A DNA stretch of 64,000 nucleotides from Prinia subflava (taxonomy: Eukaryota; Chordata; Aves; Passeriformes; Cisticolidae). The stretch is taken from NCBI RefSeq assembly GCF_021018805.1, contig NC_086283.1:59917803-59981802 (forward strand). Reading direction: 5' to 3'. Each line of letters starts with the position of its first letter. Position 1 is the first letter of the stretch. The translations under genes and the position numbers were made by a program. Below the pieces are notes generated by a model. That model made no database searches, was not told the origin of the DNA, and was given only the letters and a program-made list of their open reading frames with translations. Shown here piece by piece: positions 13,232-26,800 of this stretch.

Positions 13232-16200
13232 AACTTAATTTTGCACAAATTCTAATCACAGGCCTTCTGTGAGCATACCTAAAGGCATCTGCAATATTGT
13301 TTCCTTCTAGACCTCTGCTTACAGCTGCAAGGTTGTACACAGGTACAGCTTTTCTGTTTGCTAAAGAATGTTAAACTCAAATGGTCATTCATTACAGTAA
13401 CAAGACACATCAATCACCAGAGGATAACCCTGTCCATTTCTTCACCTAAAAATTTCTATTTATTGCTTAGAAAAAGAAGTTCTTCTTGTTAAATAAATCT
13501 ACTCTTATTAAATGAGAAAATAGGAAAAAAATAGAAGTTTTTAGAAACACAGTGGTGATTCCACAGGGCTCAGAAACATTAAACAATTCATCCACAATCA
13601 GTCTTCTGCTGCTTCTCTTCTGTTTTCCAGAGTTGCTTGAGAATTCTCTGAAGTAATTGAAATTTAAATCTGTTTTGTGCATTGTCTCAAGGAAAGTTGG
13701 GGAAGGTTTGGCAAAGCCATCTCTTAAGAAGGGAGGGGTGCAGATGGTTGAGCTGATGGGGGGATGGTGGGGTAATGACTGCACAGCAGCATCAGGGTGA
13801 ATCCTTAATTTTAAAATAGTTCAAAATTAGGATTTGGATGGCCACTACTTGTCATTGCTTAAGAAAGCTCAAAGTCTGTAACTTAGTCTGGCTCAGGGAA
13901 AGAAGTATGGGACTGGGAGAGATGAGACTTGGGATTCTGTTTCCACATTTTCATTGCTCAAGTATCTTCAATTGCTTGTCTCTCCTCTCTGCCCATTTGG
14001 ATTGCCATAAACAGTAAGCTGTTTGAAGCAGAGACCATCTCAACACATGCTGTGCAGTTACAAATCACTGTCTTGATACTTTTGCTCATCTACACTAAAG
14101 ATTTTTCCTTTCAAAGATACACTGGTGGCTACAGCACAGTATACTTTCAGAAGAGAAACACCTTGAACATCAATATTCTTGTTGATCATGTTCAACTTAT
14201 TTTAGCAGCTAAATAAACAACAGAAAAGGATGTTCATCCCAAGAACCCTGACAATATTTGACAATAGTTAGTGAATTAAACTGTATTTTATACTGTTACC
14301 TTCTCATCTCAAGCTTCCTTTATTATTTTGGAAGATGGCAATATAAAGAAGACATTAAAAAAGCCTCTTTTTTTCATTTAACATGCAGAGAACTAATATT
14401 TAATTGGTATTTAAAGCTGAATGATGAGCTAGAAGATGGCATACACCACAGTTTAGCCAACATTGCCACACAGGCTACATTAGCAAAGAAGCCACCCACA
14501 CAATAAAAAGGAGCTTTCTGCTGCTGGAGATAAATCATATTGCTGAAGGACATAATCTGTACATAATGGGCACACATGTAAGAGTGTTGTGGGTTTTACT
14601 TGGCACAGAACCACCACATGTTGGCTAGAAGCACCGGCAAACCTCAAGAAAGCATTAAATGCTGTTAAACCTATTCACCTCCACAGAGGACCTGCTGGAC
14701 GAGGGATCTAACCACAGGGAAATGGTACTGCGAGCCCACTACACAGGAGCAGGCAGAGGCATGAAAAAGTGAAGATCTGGCCACATCCAGAGCACAGTTG
14801 TGTGGGATAGGCATGTCATAACTGAAGGAGCCATTAGGTCAGCAGTGAGTACCTGCATGCCCGTGGCCAGGGGCAGGCTGGGAAGCAGCCTGCGTCACAT
14901 GCCTCTGAGTCACTGCACCTCCCGGGCCAGTCTCCTGGGAAGCAGCTCACAATCACCTGGACCTAACTTTTAGTCATCAAGACCATACAGAAGTGAAGCC
15001 TGAGCAGAACCAAGGAAGGCACCTGAAGTAAAGATGCAGCCAAAGGGGGGTTATGGGAAAACAAAATCCAGATGGGGTTTGAATGACCATATCTTGGCAT
15101 AAACCAGTAAAATATTTAGGCCACTATTTTTTATTCTTCTCCTTTTAAGACCTGTGTGGTGGGAGTTAAGCTGATCTGTATGTTAGAAAAAATGCCGGAA
15201 GTAGAACCATGTGGTAGAGGAGCAAGTTCCAGCCAAGCCACATGGGAAGCCAGCTTTTGCTCTAGCTAAGTACATCAGTTTTATAAGCACTTCTGTGCAC
15301 AGGTGATATGGATGCAGCCATGTACTTCATGAACAAAAACTAATTAACTGGTATGTGGACCAAATTAGAGAGAACCACTCACATCTTAACTCTAGCAGAC
15401 CAATGCAGCTATTAATTAGAATAATGCTCATATTCTGTCACCATTCCTACATGATCTGAGGTTCTCTTTTCTCTGTAGCATCACTGAAGATAATGGGAAC
15501 TTTGAGTCCGTACATTACAACCAGGAATAAAAGTATGACCTCATTAATAGCAGTACAGATTTTAATTTCTGAACTAGCTTATGTCAGTAATGTCAAAAGT
15601 CAGGTTTCTGAATTCCACTATCTTACCTTGCAGATTCTACATACTGAGCTCACAGTGAGTGTTTCTTTGCATGGACACTTTCAGAATTATACCAGTATAT
15701 GCAGTAAAATCAGTGTAAGATGAAAAATTCTCTGTTGTAAATGCAAGGGTTGCTCTGTCTGTGGACTGTGCAATCTTCATTGAATTAAGGTTATTTAGTG
15801 CACACCACAACTTTGAAGATGATGAGGTCGTCTTCCTCACGGTTCCTCCTTGGGAAAAAAATCATGCTAGAGAAGGAACTTCTGTGTTTGTTTTGCTGAA
15901 ATTGTCCCTTCAAAACACTTGTTTCAAATTAGGGAAAACCTAACTGCTCATTTTACAAATGGATAGACCAATATAAAGTGCTACAGTCGCACAGCAGTCT
16001 GTGTAAAGACAGATGTCTTCAGCTCCAGTCTTTTGAACTTCCTCTGTTAGCCTTTTGCTGGCATGTTTTTAAGGGTTCACAGACCTCTCTGCTCCACGAG
16101 ACATCTGTAGAAACAATAAACTAGTAGTTTAGGTAGTGGATCACAATAAAGAGTTGGAAACTTAGGTTTTCAAATATTCCTGAACCTGACTCAATGTTTA

Positions 16201-19200
16201 CACACAGTAGTCCTTAAGTTTATTTATGCTTTAAAATTTGTTTGTCCTAACACCAAACACAGAAATTAATTTTTCTTTGAAATCAGTTGAAATCATAAAT
16301 CATTATTTTGGAGACAGGGACCAGAAAATTGTTTCCAGGATACAGGAACAAAGATGAAATGAACATGGAATTTGAAAGAGAAAGCTAGTTTCACAGTGAG
16401 AGCAAATGGCAAATATGGGCTTCCTTTTTGGGTCAAATTTTGTCTGATACAGATGAACACAGAATATTCTTCTTCTAACACATGTAATACTCTATCACTA
16501 TTGAAAACATTCTGTGAACTTGTAGGGCAGAAACAAAAAAGTCTACAAGCAGTACAACGTAATGGGAACTCTTGACAGTGAGATCAGCATGAATGAATCG
16601 AGAAGGTAAACTGGATTTGACTGAGGCTTTATTTTCCCTTCTTCCATGCAAATACTGTTTCTTTGAAGTAATATTAGCAAAAGCAATTCAAAGCTCAGCT
16701 ATGTCTACACAGCACTGTTATTTATTTACAGCAACTTTTGTTGTAATAAGAAAAGTAAGAACTTAGAGCTTTTCATCTTCAAAGCATTCTCACAGATACA
16801 TTCTAGCCAATCTGAACACCCCTTAACACAGTTAAGGTTGATTACCATCACGATTCTGACTTCAGGAGGGATAGGGTTTAAATTATTTATATGCATGAAA
16901 ATATTTGATGTCTGAAGATGGATTAAAACTCGAGGGTCACTGCATCCTAGCTGCCCACAACAGACCTTTTCTGGGCTTTAGTTTGTACTGTGAAGAATTA
17001 TCTTCTTATACACAGACTGTTTTCTGTATTTACCTAAATAACACAGTATTTTTGTAATTAAAGTATTTCCTACACTATCAATAAATGTTTCTGTTCATTT
17101 GGTCAAGGTTTCCAAGCTCTGTGAGCCCTATGACCCAAACTGTTAGAACAGTTGTGGTGGACTTAAACTGTCAGGTCTTTCCAGACTTCTAAGGACTTTC
17201 AGGGCTTTCAGGCATTGACTACATATAGACTTCCACAAAAATTCCCTTGAGACATAAAAAATTACTTTACATTTAAGCTTGAAAGGCATTCATCTGATAT
17301 ATAAACTACCTATTTTAATATTTTCATCTAAAGGTTCTTTTGTATTTTTGAATGGTGTAAGGTGTAAATGAGATTTAATTTTTACACATTATTTTAACTT
17401 CAACCAAGGAAACACTGCCCATGGGACAAAGCCAACGGAAAAACTGAGAAATCAAAGCAGAAAGATTCCAAGTAATTGTCCGTTTCTTTTATTTTTGAAA
17501 AAATGCAGCATCATTTAGCTGTTCCTTTTTATTTAGATAGATTGATTTACAGTTCACTATTTAGAATATGAAGTAAAGTCCAATCTCTGGGAAAATACAA
17601 AGCCATCACTTTATTTTAAGGTGTTCTTTTCTGTAATGTCATAAATGAAACTGAAGTGAAATCACAACCTCTCTAGTAATCCTGTAACAAGTATCTCTTT
17701 AATAGTTTATGTTCATTGTGTTTTCCTGAACATTTTGTTTTTGCTGGGATGGTGCTCAATTACCTGCTTCCAATTTCAAATGGCTGTTGTAGAAATCTGA
17801 CTACTTACAATGATAAGGCTAGTGTTAAAGATTTCTAGATTAGAGTTTCCTAATGAACAGTCCCTGAACTAGATTGCACCTCTCAATCCTACAACAGAAT
17901 TTTAAGCTATTCAAAACTGAGATATCAAAAGCATATGGTGTACAGAAATGAAAGTATTTAAAATGTTCATTTCACAAAGCACTGTTTCTTACCCATGACT
18001 GATCCGTAAATAATTTTGAAGGCTTAAATACATGTATGCCTTGATCTAGGTTATAAGTAATGCAAACTCACTAATTGTTGATAAACACCTCAATTGAAGA
18101 AGTGTCAAATTTCATACTGATACAGGTTTTCCTTCTAGTAAACTGCTAAACTGAAATTCACATGATATCAAGTGTGAAAACGTACTTCAAGAGTGCAGTT
18201 TTTTAGCCCCTTTTCTGATTCTAAGCTGTCTGTCATTGTCCGCACTGTGCCAAAACAGTTGCTCTGACCAGCCATCATCCAAAACTCCAACTAAGGAAGC
18301 TCCTTTTGAGCTTCCAGCTCCACAATTCTCTTAGTATCTATGTCATTAACAATCCAACGTGAGCAGTCTTGTTGGCCTGCTGCTCAGTGTTCAGATTTAA
18401 TGTCAATATATGGGAAGCATTATGCAGACAGAGCAAGACTTGTACAAAACACACCAGAGAAGCCACAGGTACGAAGCTGGGTGCTTTAAAGAGGAGTAAG
18501 AACCAACTCTTAGCTGCCGGCCCCTGAGAGTGCAAATAGTGAATACTTTCGCGCTATTTAAGCAACACAAACTCTCATATTCAAAAAGCAAATATATTGC
18601 ATGTAATTGTGGTCAAAGATGAATACCTGCAACACAACTGACGCAGCTTTTTATGAGCAACTCAGCAGAGGAGAACTTAGGATCAAACAGAAAGAACTGC
18701 CAAGAATTATTCATTACAAGATTCTGTACGCTAAAAGCAGAACATATGCCTTCAACAGAACAAGAAACACACAGTAAAATTGAGACGTATTGTGGCATTA
18801 TGCCTACACACTGAAGCCTTAAAAGAAGTCAGCTACAACTTCATCTGAAAAACTGTAACTTCAGCCAAAGAAGTTAACATGTAGCATCACTCACGTCCTT
18901 CTTTCTCTCTTTATATCACAGTTTTCCAAAGTAAATTTCTTATCGGCACGCTCTTCATTTTGACCTGCAGTAAGAAGGTTTCAGCCTTGGTGACAAACAT
19001 CCCAGCAGTGCATGAAGAGCACTAGCACACACTGAAAACAGTGGGTTTTTTTAAAAGAAGTGTTTAAAAAGTGTTTAAAGCTGCACAGAGAGCAAATTCC
19101 AGCTGAAGCATGAATTCAGCACTAGTTGCTACTGCCGTAAGTTATTGGGAGTATCTGTTTCTTTTGGTATACAAAGAACTGGCTCAAGATCTTAGCAGCT

Positions 19201-20169
19201 AAAATGTAGGACATACGTTCAGTGATGAATCTGAGCTGGCATTTACTAGCAGATGTGGGACAGTTTTTTAACAGGCAGGTAGCACCGAGAGGCATGTGAG
19301 AATGGTCTGGGTGGCCAAGGGGTCTCCAGTAGATAAAGTTGCTTTAAAGAAAACATGTCAAACATTTTTGCAAGTATTTCCAATTAACAAGATAGTGGCT
19401 GGAAAGCTATATATTTTAAAAAATATATATATAGATTTGTAACTACTTTTAGAAATAAAATGCATAAATATATAAAAAACTATTGATGTGTCTCAAAATG
19501 TAGGACTGTGGTACGGTAAAACAAATGTTGCTCCTAAATGTATGGACTTGTAGCAACAGGAAAAAATACCACAGAAAGGAAAATTTTAATTATTAATATA
19601 CAATAGAAGTATATTGTATATCTTTTGTTTAACTTTTTCTATCACTTGAAGCTCTATTTTGCTTGGAGTGCTAAACACATGTAAAATTTCTATGTATGTG
19701 TACTTCAAAAAGAACTATTTTTATTTTTTGCAAGACGTGCTGCATTTGTTCACAGACATATTTTTGGAGATTGAAAAGACAACCCTTAATTTGGACCACG
19801 TTAAAACTCTAAATTAATTAGATTTTTTTAAAATTTAAAACAAACTTCTTTTGCTTTGTTAAAAATATTCTAAATTAGGAATTTTCATGTGGGTTAGAGC
19901 TAGAATTTTTGTCTCATTTTGCCGTTTCTGGCACTCCACTGCTAATTAGCACGTTTTCACTTCACGTTACTGTTTTAAAGAATGCTTCAGATTTTGTGGT
20001 GCAGTTTAGCTGCACCTCTGTTAGCAAATTCAAGGATTTGAACCGGAGGGAAAGTCAAATAAACTGCTGTGTTTCCGGAAACATGGAAAGGTGGTCTGAC
20101 TGAAATACAGACCTCTGAAAGTTAAGTTCTCAGAGAGACCGAGCCAGGGCCTGGCAATTCGAGCACAGT
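13232..20169. other. Intergenic, upstream of MTAP, no gene seen
   Basis: Long AT-rich stretch. 14580-15050 is somewhat less AT-rich but has no coding or repeat signature that I recognise. AT-rich simple tracts occur at 19410-19430. No exon of another gene could be supported. Confidence 0.55.
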
Positions 20170-20890
20170 TCCACCTGTAGGTCGACGAATTATCTCAATC
20201 ACACGCACGGCGGCTCCACGCAGCGGAGGTTCCCAGAGTCGCAGGGGAGCGTGCAGGTCGGAAGGACTAAGAAGCAAGCAAGACGGACGCTCTGCCTGCT
20301 AATCAAGCGGCATTACGCACGGCAGGGTTCTCATTCCCCTCACGGCCCGGCACTGCCGAGCCCCGCGGGCGCTCCGAGAGCCCCGCCCGGCGCTCCCCGG
20401 CCCGGCACCCACGGCCCACAGCGCGGGCGGGTGCTCCCCCTGCCGGCGGCGAGCGCCCCTCTCCGGCGGGCTGCGCGCCCCGCGGCGCCGCCCCGCCCTC
20501 CCGCCAGCATGGCCGCCGCCGCCGCCGCCTCGGTGCCCGTCAAGGTAAGCGCGCTTCCGCCCAGCCGCGCCTCAGGAAGGAGGAGGTGGCGTCCACCGCC
20601 GCCCGCAAACCCTCCCCGCCACCGTGTCGGGGCGGCTGCGGGAGCCAGATGGCGAGGACCGCGCCGCTGCCCTCCCGGCGTTGCCGAGCGCGTGCCGGGA
20701 GGTGCTGCCTCCTTTCCTTCCTTCCTCCCTCCCTTCTCCTGCCCGCTGCGTCCTTCCCCGCTTCCTGCCGCCTTCCCAGCCTCCTCGTGCGCCGCCTGCC
20801 GGGAGCGGGCCCGGGAGCGCCGCGGTGCCACTGTGGGGGGCGGTGCCCGCCCCAGCGCTCCCTCGCCCAGGCCCCGTCCGAAAGAGAGAC
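20170..20890 (+). promoter_or_regulatory. CpG island / MTAP promoter region
   Basis: A sharp rise in G+C and CpG density against AT-rich flanks, peaking between about 20330 and 20880. GC-box cores CCCCGCCC occur at 20381 and 20491. No TATA box is evident, as is usual for housekeeping CpG promoters. The transcription start cannot be fixed by eye but should lie within roughly 150 bases before the ATG. The island extends about 350 bases into intron 1 and ends at a T-run near 20891. Confidence 0.85.
20509..20544 (+). CDS. MTAP: MTAP coding exon 1
   Basis: Twelve residues, Met, six Ala encoded by six consecutive GCC codons, then SVPVK, ending at a consensus donor AAG|GTAAGC (phase 0). The context before the ATG (CCGCCAGC) has A at -3 and the base after is G, a strong Kozak match. 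It lies inside a CpG island. In the human protein the matching first exon gives 11 residues before IGIIGG, also low-complexity, so this one is of normal size. Confidence 0.9.
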
Positions 20891-23800
20891 CTTTTTTTTT
20901 TTTTTTTTGGTTAATCCGGAGAGATCTCCTTTTCTCCTTTTCCGGTTATCTGACCTGTTGTGCAGCGTGTTGGGTTTGTCAGTGACAGGGATCGTGGTGG
21001 GTCTGTAGCCGTGGCCTCTGTTTTTAAACGCGCACGGAAACTCTAAGCCTTGGCAGAAGTGAGCAGTGCAGAACTTCCTCTCTTAAGACTTGTCTCCTGT
21101 GTGTTTGAAGAGCTGCTCAGAGCGGTGATGGCACCGGGGGTAAGCAGGCCGGTGGTCAGGCTGAAATAGGAGTTTTCACGAACTATGCATTGTTTCTCTG
21201 TGGTGCAGTAGAAAAATCCCAATCGGTTTGGTGCGTAGAAAACAGTTACGACCTGTCTTCAATGTACCGATTTATTCTTTTAAGTGTAAATTAGAAGCAC
21301 CTCGATGTTTATGTTCTTTTAAGCAAAATTATTTGTAATGCCATCCATCCCTTTCTCAGTATCCCCAAAACAGATGAGAGGAATACAGACGGATTTGTTG
21401 GTGGTTAGTTGTCAAAAAGACCCATGGGTGATAATGATATGTATTAGTGTTTAACACCCACAGATAAACAAGCGTAACCTGTTACTGCACTGACAGCTCT
21501 ATGCCTTTGGTTTAAACCTACTTGGAGAAGTTCACCAAACACCAGGTGAAGAAAGGCGTGCACTTCAGTGTTATTGTTACTTGGACTTCCACAGAGAAAT
21601 GTGTTTAATTTTTGTAATTACTGATGTGATAACTTTTTTTTTTTGCGTCTCACTTCTGTTGCTCTTCATGCCAGTGTTTGAGATTCACTCTGCTGTAGTG
21701 CAATTTTACTTGAGATTTAATTCCAGATAACCTTCCATATAGCCTCTTTTACAGCTTACATCATTTGTGTCCCTTTGTAGGATACAAAGTCTGTAATGGA
21801 GAATACATCTTTCCATTCTTGAGGTCATTCCTAGGTGTCAGTCCTCTGGCTTTTGAAGAAAGGCAAATCTGCTCTTCCTTGGTTACATCCTCTCTGTCTT
21901 CCCATATTCTCAGCACCTGGGCTGGTAGGTGGGAATAGAACTCAGCTCCCTGACGGGGGTGTTGTGGTTTAGACATGGTGCTCTCCAATTTGATGTTCCC
22001 TCTGAAACCACTCCAAACCACACATCTCCCCACCCCCTGCAGCAGAATGAGAACAGAGTTGGAGTCACAAAAGATGAAGATCATGGGTTGAGATAAGAAC
22101 AATTTACTGGAAACAACAATTAGATAAGAAAACAAACAGTGACAGCAACTATATAATCGAGAGAAGTGAGCAGATGGTATGCAACTGCTCACCACTATGC
22201 ACAGCCCAAAGCCACCCAACTGCTACCTGACCCGGGGCCCCTTGCCCTGTTTCTGGGAAAAGACACAAAGTCATACAGCACAACTTCTGGGTCCTAGTCA
22301 TGGCCCTCCCAGGCTACTGCAAAAATTAATCCTGTCCTGGCCAGAACCAAGATGTAGGGTATCTCTCCCATTAAGCCTAGAGCATCTGCATTCATTTTAA
22401 TAATTCACTGGAAGGTTTGGAAGGCAGAATTTAGTATAGAATCAGATTTTTGTGTCTAGTTCCCAGATGCAGATAGTATTTCTGGAGATCATGTAAACAA
22501 ACTTGAGGAAAAATAATTGTCAGGTAAAATTAATTTTAGGATTAGAGCTGCCAGCTCCAAGTTGACCTTACATGTTTGTTAGAATCAGCTTCAAAAACTT
22601 CAAAAATCTCTGCTGGCCTAACTTTCCTTCCACTGAAGTAGCTCTCTGGTGAATTATAAATGAGCCCAGCATTTCTCTAGCTAGTGTTGCCTCGGGGCCT
22701 GAGGGTTGTCCAGACTGCCACTGAGTTTGCAGTGGGTAGAAGGCAGAACAAACTCAGCGTGGTCTAGGTCTTCTGTGCTTTGGGTTCTGCACCCTGGGAG
22801 CTGTGAATATTTTGCAAGTTCATTGCAGTCTGCCATTTCTGACAGCATGGCTATTGGTGTAAAAGCCTATGCAGGAACTGAACAGTGCAGCCAAAGTGTG
22901 TTGATGCCACTGCAGCAGCTGGGTTATGAAGCCTGAGAACAGATTTGAGAACAACCACACCAGGCCTATGCTGCCACAGACTAGGCGTGCTGCTTTCTGT
23001 ACAGAACAGTCTGTTACTGTGATGGATCTGTGTGTTTATAATAAATTTAAAGCATTGCAATTCCAAAATAACATTGATGTCTTGCATCTGTAGTTGCTCT
23101 CTCCAGCATTGCACACTTTTCCTCAGTCCCAACAACTTTCACTTTGCTACATGTAAAAGTTCAGTTCCCTTTTGAATCATAAGTCAAAGCGCACTAGTAT
23201 AACAAGTGTTATACCCAGCTAAAACTAGTAAAGTTGCTGAAGAACCCTTTTGTTTTTCCTAGATTGAAAAGGCACCATTCTGGACCTGTCTTCTGTTAAT
23301 GTAGCAATCATCAGTGTTTACTGAATGTATGCATGAATAAAGATAGTATTTTGTTGATTTTGAGTTTTGTGATTGTTTGTGTTTCATACCTTCCACGATT
23401 CTTAAGGCAATTTGTTATTCATCCTAAAGCGTGTGTAGTTTTCAGGATTTTAATGAGCAATTCGAGTTAGAACCTTTGTGAGAACTAAGCAACACGAGCA
23501 ACATGGGGACAGACCCATCAATACTACTGGAAACAATGATCTAGGTCTTCCCTAAAGCTTGTGTGTGTATTCAGGGTCAAAGCATGTGGGTTAGTACTGC
23601 TATTTTCCTTAGCACTTTTTCTCGTGCTCCACAGGGGGGTAGCAGAAGGAAGTAGGAGATCGGTTAAAACTATCTCATCGTATCAGCGTTTGCACCACTG
23701 GGCGTGGAAAGCTTTGTTAGAGAAGTGTTTGTAAGTAACAAAAACCACAGAGTCTCTGCTTGTTGAAAAGAAGTGCTTAATGAGCCAGCTAATACAATGG

Positions 23801-26800
23801 TTGAACAGATGGGGTCTCTACGAAAGTGAAAGTAAGAAAATGCTAGAGTAAGAGGCAGCTCTGTGTGTGTTGTGGAGGAGGGTGTTGAATGTTGAAGTCT
23901 GAAAGTTTTACTTGGGAAGTTTTCAGTCTTTGTGGTAGTAAGTTATGTCAGAATGGTTCAGATTTTGTTCTTCCCTGCTATGCAAATCAGTCATGATATG
24001 AGTTCAGCTTGATACAAACTTTGCAAATAGTCACACTGAAGAAAAAAAACCCACTCATTTCTCTGTGATAAATGGGGACATCACTTTTAAATACCATTAC
24101 TCAGCTTTCATTTGTGAAAAGCTTGACAATAACTATGCCATCCGAAGAGTTGCAAGTTTTCTGAACTGAAGGAAAAAATTGACTTGATTGAAAATCTGAT
24201 TATTCCTAGAGAGACAAAAACCAAGTTACTTTTCAATGATGAACTAGAAACAAGAAAAATCAGATGCATTTTCCTTAGCTGGAATATGCAGTCACAGGCA
24301 AATCAAAACACAACAGGGATTTTAGTTGGGAAACTTCTTAGATTTTGTCGAGTCAACACAAAAGACTAATCTTTTTCCAAAAAGTTTTCTTTGTTTGTGA
24401 GGTGTAATACCATATAGAAATGCCTGTGTCCTGGTTACTGCTACAGTAATTTCCCCTCAGTAGCTGTTCCAGTGTTGTGTTTTGGATTCAGAATGAGAAT
24501 GGTGTTGATAACACACTGATGTTTTGGGTCTTACTGAGTCATGTTAATCCTAAATCATGGACTTCTTTTATCCCTGTCTCATACTCTGCCAGGGACAGAG
24601 TGGACAGGGTATGCAAACAAAACTGGGAGGGAGCATAGCTGGGACAGGTGACCTAGGCTAATTGAAGGGATATTCCATACCATGGGATGTCATACCCACT
24701 ATATAAACTGAGGGAGTTACCCGTAACTGTGTCTGATTTTGAGAAAGGGGGTCTGGCATTAGTCAATGGGTGCAGTTGTACTGTGCATCGCTAGTTTTTC
24801 CCTTTTTTATCATTATTAGTATTTATTACAATTATCCGTTTTACCATATTTTACTTTGTTTTCAGTTATTAAACTTTTCTTATATCAACATACATGTTTT
24901 ACTTTAATTCCACTCCCCATTCCACTGGAGTCCAGGAGGAAAGAAGAGGGGTTTAAGCAAGTGGCTGTGTGGTGCTTAACTTCCAGCTGGGCCTAAAACC
25001 ATGACAGCCTGATACTCAGTGTGGTGGTTATATGTAAGACTTTTTGTCCGTATAAGCAAGAAGCTTTTGTTTTAATGGGCTTTCTACATGTATTTCTCAG
25101 TCACTACAGGCATTCCCAAATAGCAGTCTTAATTTTTATATTGGAAATAAATGTTTAATGGTACATCTTTGTGCTTTTTTGTTGTTGTTTTTTTGGGTGG
25201 TGGTTTTTTTTGTTTGTTTTTGGGTTTTTTTGTTTGTTTGGTTGGTTTTTGTTTGTTTGTTTGGTGGTGGTGGTTTTTTTGTTGTTGTTTTGGGGGTTTT
25301 TTGGTTGGTTGGTTGGGGTTTTTTGGAGGTTTGTTTTGTTTTGGGGGGTGTTTTTGTTTTTGTTTTCGTATCTTAAAGAGGCGAATCATGGGGTAACAAA
25401 TTGGCAAGCTAAATACAGTTGTTTAAAATCAGGTATTTGAAATTTGCATTCTGGAAAAATGTGGTGGACATATTATGCTTTGTTGATGTGTAGTCTAGCC
25501 TCATCTTGAGAAGAAGATGTATTTTGTAGCTGCCTGGTTAGTTTTTCAGGCTTGCAGTTAAATGTGAATTGCAAGAAGACTAATATATACTTTCTGTGTA
25601 AGATTGGAATTATCGGTGGAACTGGCTTGGATGATCCGGATATCTTAGAGGGAAGAACAGAAAAATACGTTGACACTCCTTATGGCAAGGTCTGTATAAC
25701 CTTTTTATTTATTACTGAAACTTTTTGCCAATTTTCAAGATGTTTGTATGCTTTAAGAATTTTCAGACTGGTAAATTAATGTGTAAAGGAGGTGCTGACA
25801 CAATTGTTCAGTTGCTATGTATTGTGGGTTTCTTAGTTTGTAAAAACAAAGTATTATTACAAAGACGATGTGCAAAGGAGACTATACCTCTTCTCATTTG
25901 TAGACTGGATTAATTTGGAAACTCAGTGCTCTATTTACAGTCAAGGGATAAATCTCTTTCATCTCTTTCAAATTTTTACTTGTGTGTGACATGTATTATC
26001 TGTCAGAGTGGTCTAGGAACCTTTCTGAATTGCAGAAAACCATCCTTTGAGATATATGAGACACCATTTTCCCTGTAACTAATGAATATTGTTTTACGTG
26101 CCAGTGTAAGATCATGCTTATAGCCACAGAATTTGAAAATTATTTGAAAATTAAGCTCTGAAACTGGTTTTGTGACACTGGTACACCTGAACAGTTCTCC
26201 TTTACATTGATCCTGTACTTTTCCTCTGCAGAAGGAAGTGGTGGCTAGGGCTGTTGCTCTATACACAGCATTGGGTATGTTTTGAAGGACAATTCCTGGC
26301 ACAAAGCATTTGTAGTACAGGTGAGACAAAGGATAAGAGAGTTTTATAGGCAGGATATCAAAGGGGAGAGATGTTCTAGTTGTTACATGAAGCTCATAGA
26401 AGAGCTTGGATCTTAGGCAATGTTGCAGGACATGGGGAGTCTGAGTGCTTTATAATTGCTATTAGAATTATATCTTATGCAATCTACCAGTGTACATACA
26501 AAAAAATATCTTGGTATCTGGTAGCAAGTGCTGCTTTGTGATTGGAAGCTTGCCAGAAAACTCAGTGGTATGGTGTGTGACTGAAAACCAAATCCATGCC
26601 TCCACTCAAAAATGGTTTAAAATGGAGTGTAAAGAGCAAGAGGAGTTTGTATCCACCACCATTCAGGAAGGGGAAGGAGGCAAATATTAAAGGAAGTGAA
26701 AACATAGTCAGAAGAATGCATTTGACTTCTCTGTCATCTTTCAGAATTAGTTAACAAATTGTAATAGAACGAAGGGAACTTATTTTGTCTGTTTTCTTTA

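Larger units (their letters stand above)
20545..25602 (+). other. MTAP intron 1
   Basis: Begins in the CpG island, then ordinary AT-rich sequence. It holds two solo LTRs (21960-22353, 24427-25006) and a G/T-rich tract (25176-25372). No exon-like segment was recognised in 20900-21959 or 22354-24426. Confidence 0.9.

Noticed and set aside
20340..20831. 163-residue Ala/Arg/Gly-rich frame on the - strand
   Set aside because: A GC-rich antisense shadow of the CpG island with no recognisable domain.
20251..20985. Long open frame on + strand through the CpG island, in frame with the MTAP start
   Set aside because: It begins with GTG, has the composition of GC-rich non-coding DNA, and runs through the MTAP exon 1 donor into intron 1. 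Only 20509-20544 is supported as coding.
21761..22219. 152-residue frame on the - strand
   Set aside because: Overlaps the 21960-22353 LTR and lies within MTAP intron 1; no domain recognised.
25129..25440. Lys/Pro/Gln-rich and Phe/Val/Leu-rich frames on both strands
   Set aside because: Translation of the G/T-rich simple tract, not a gene.
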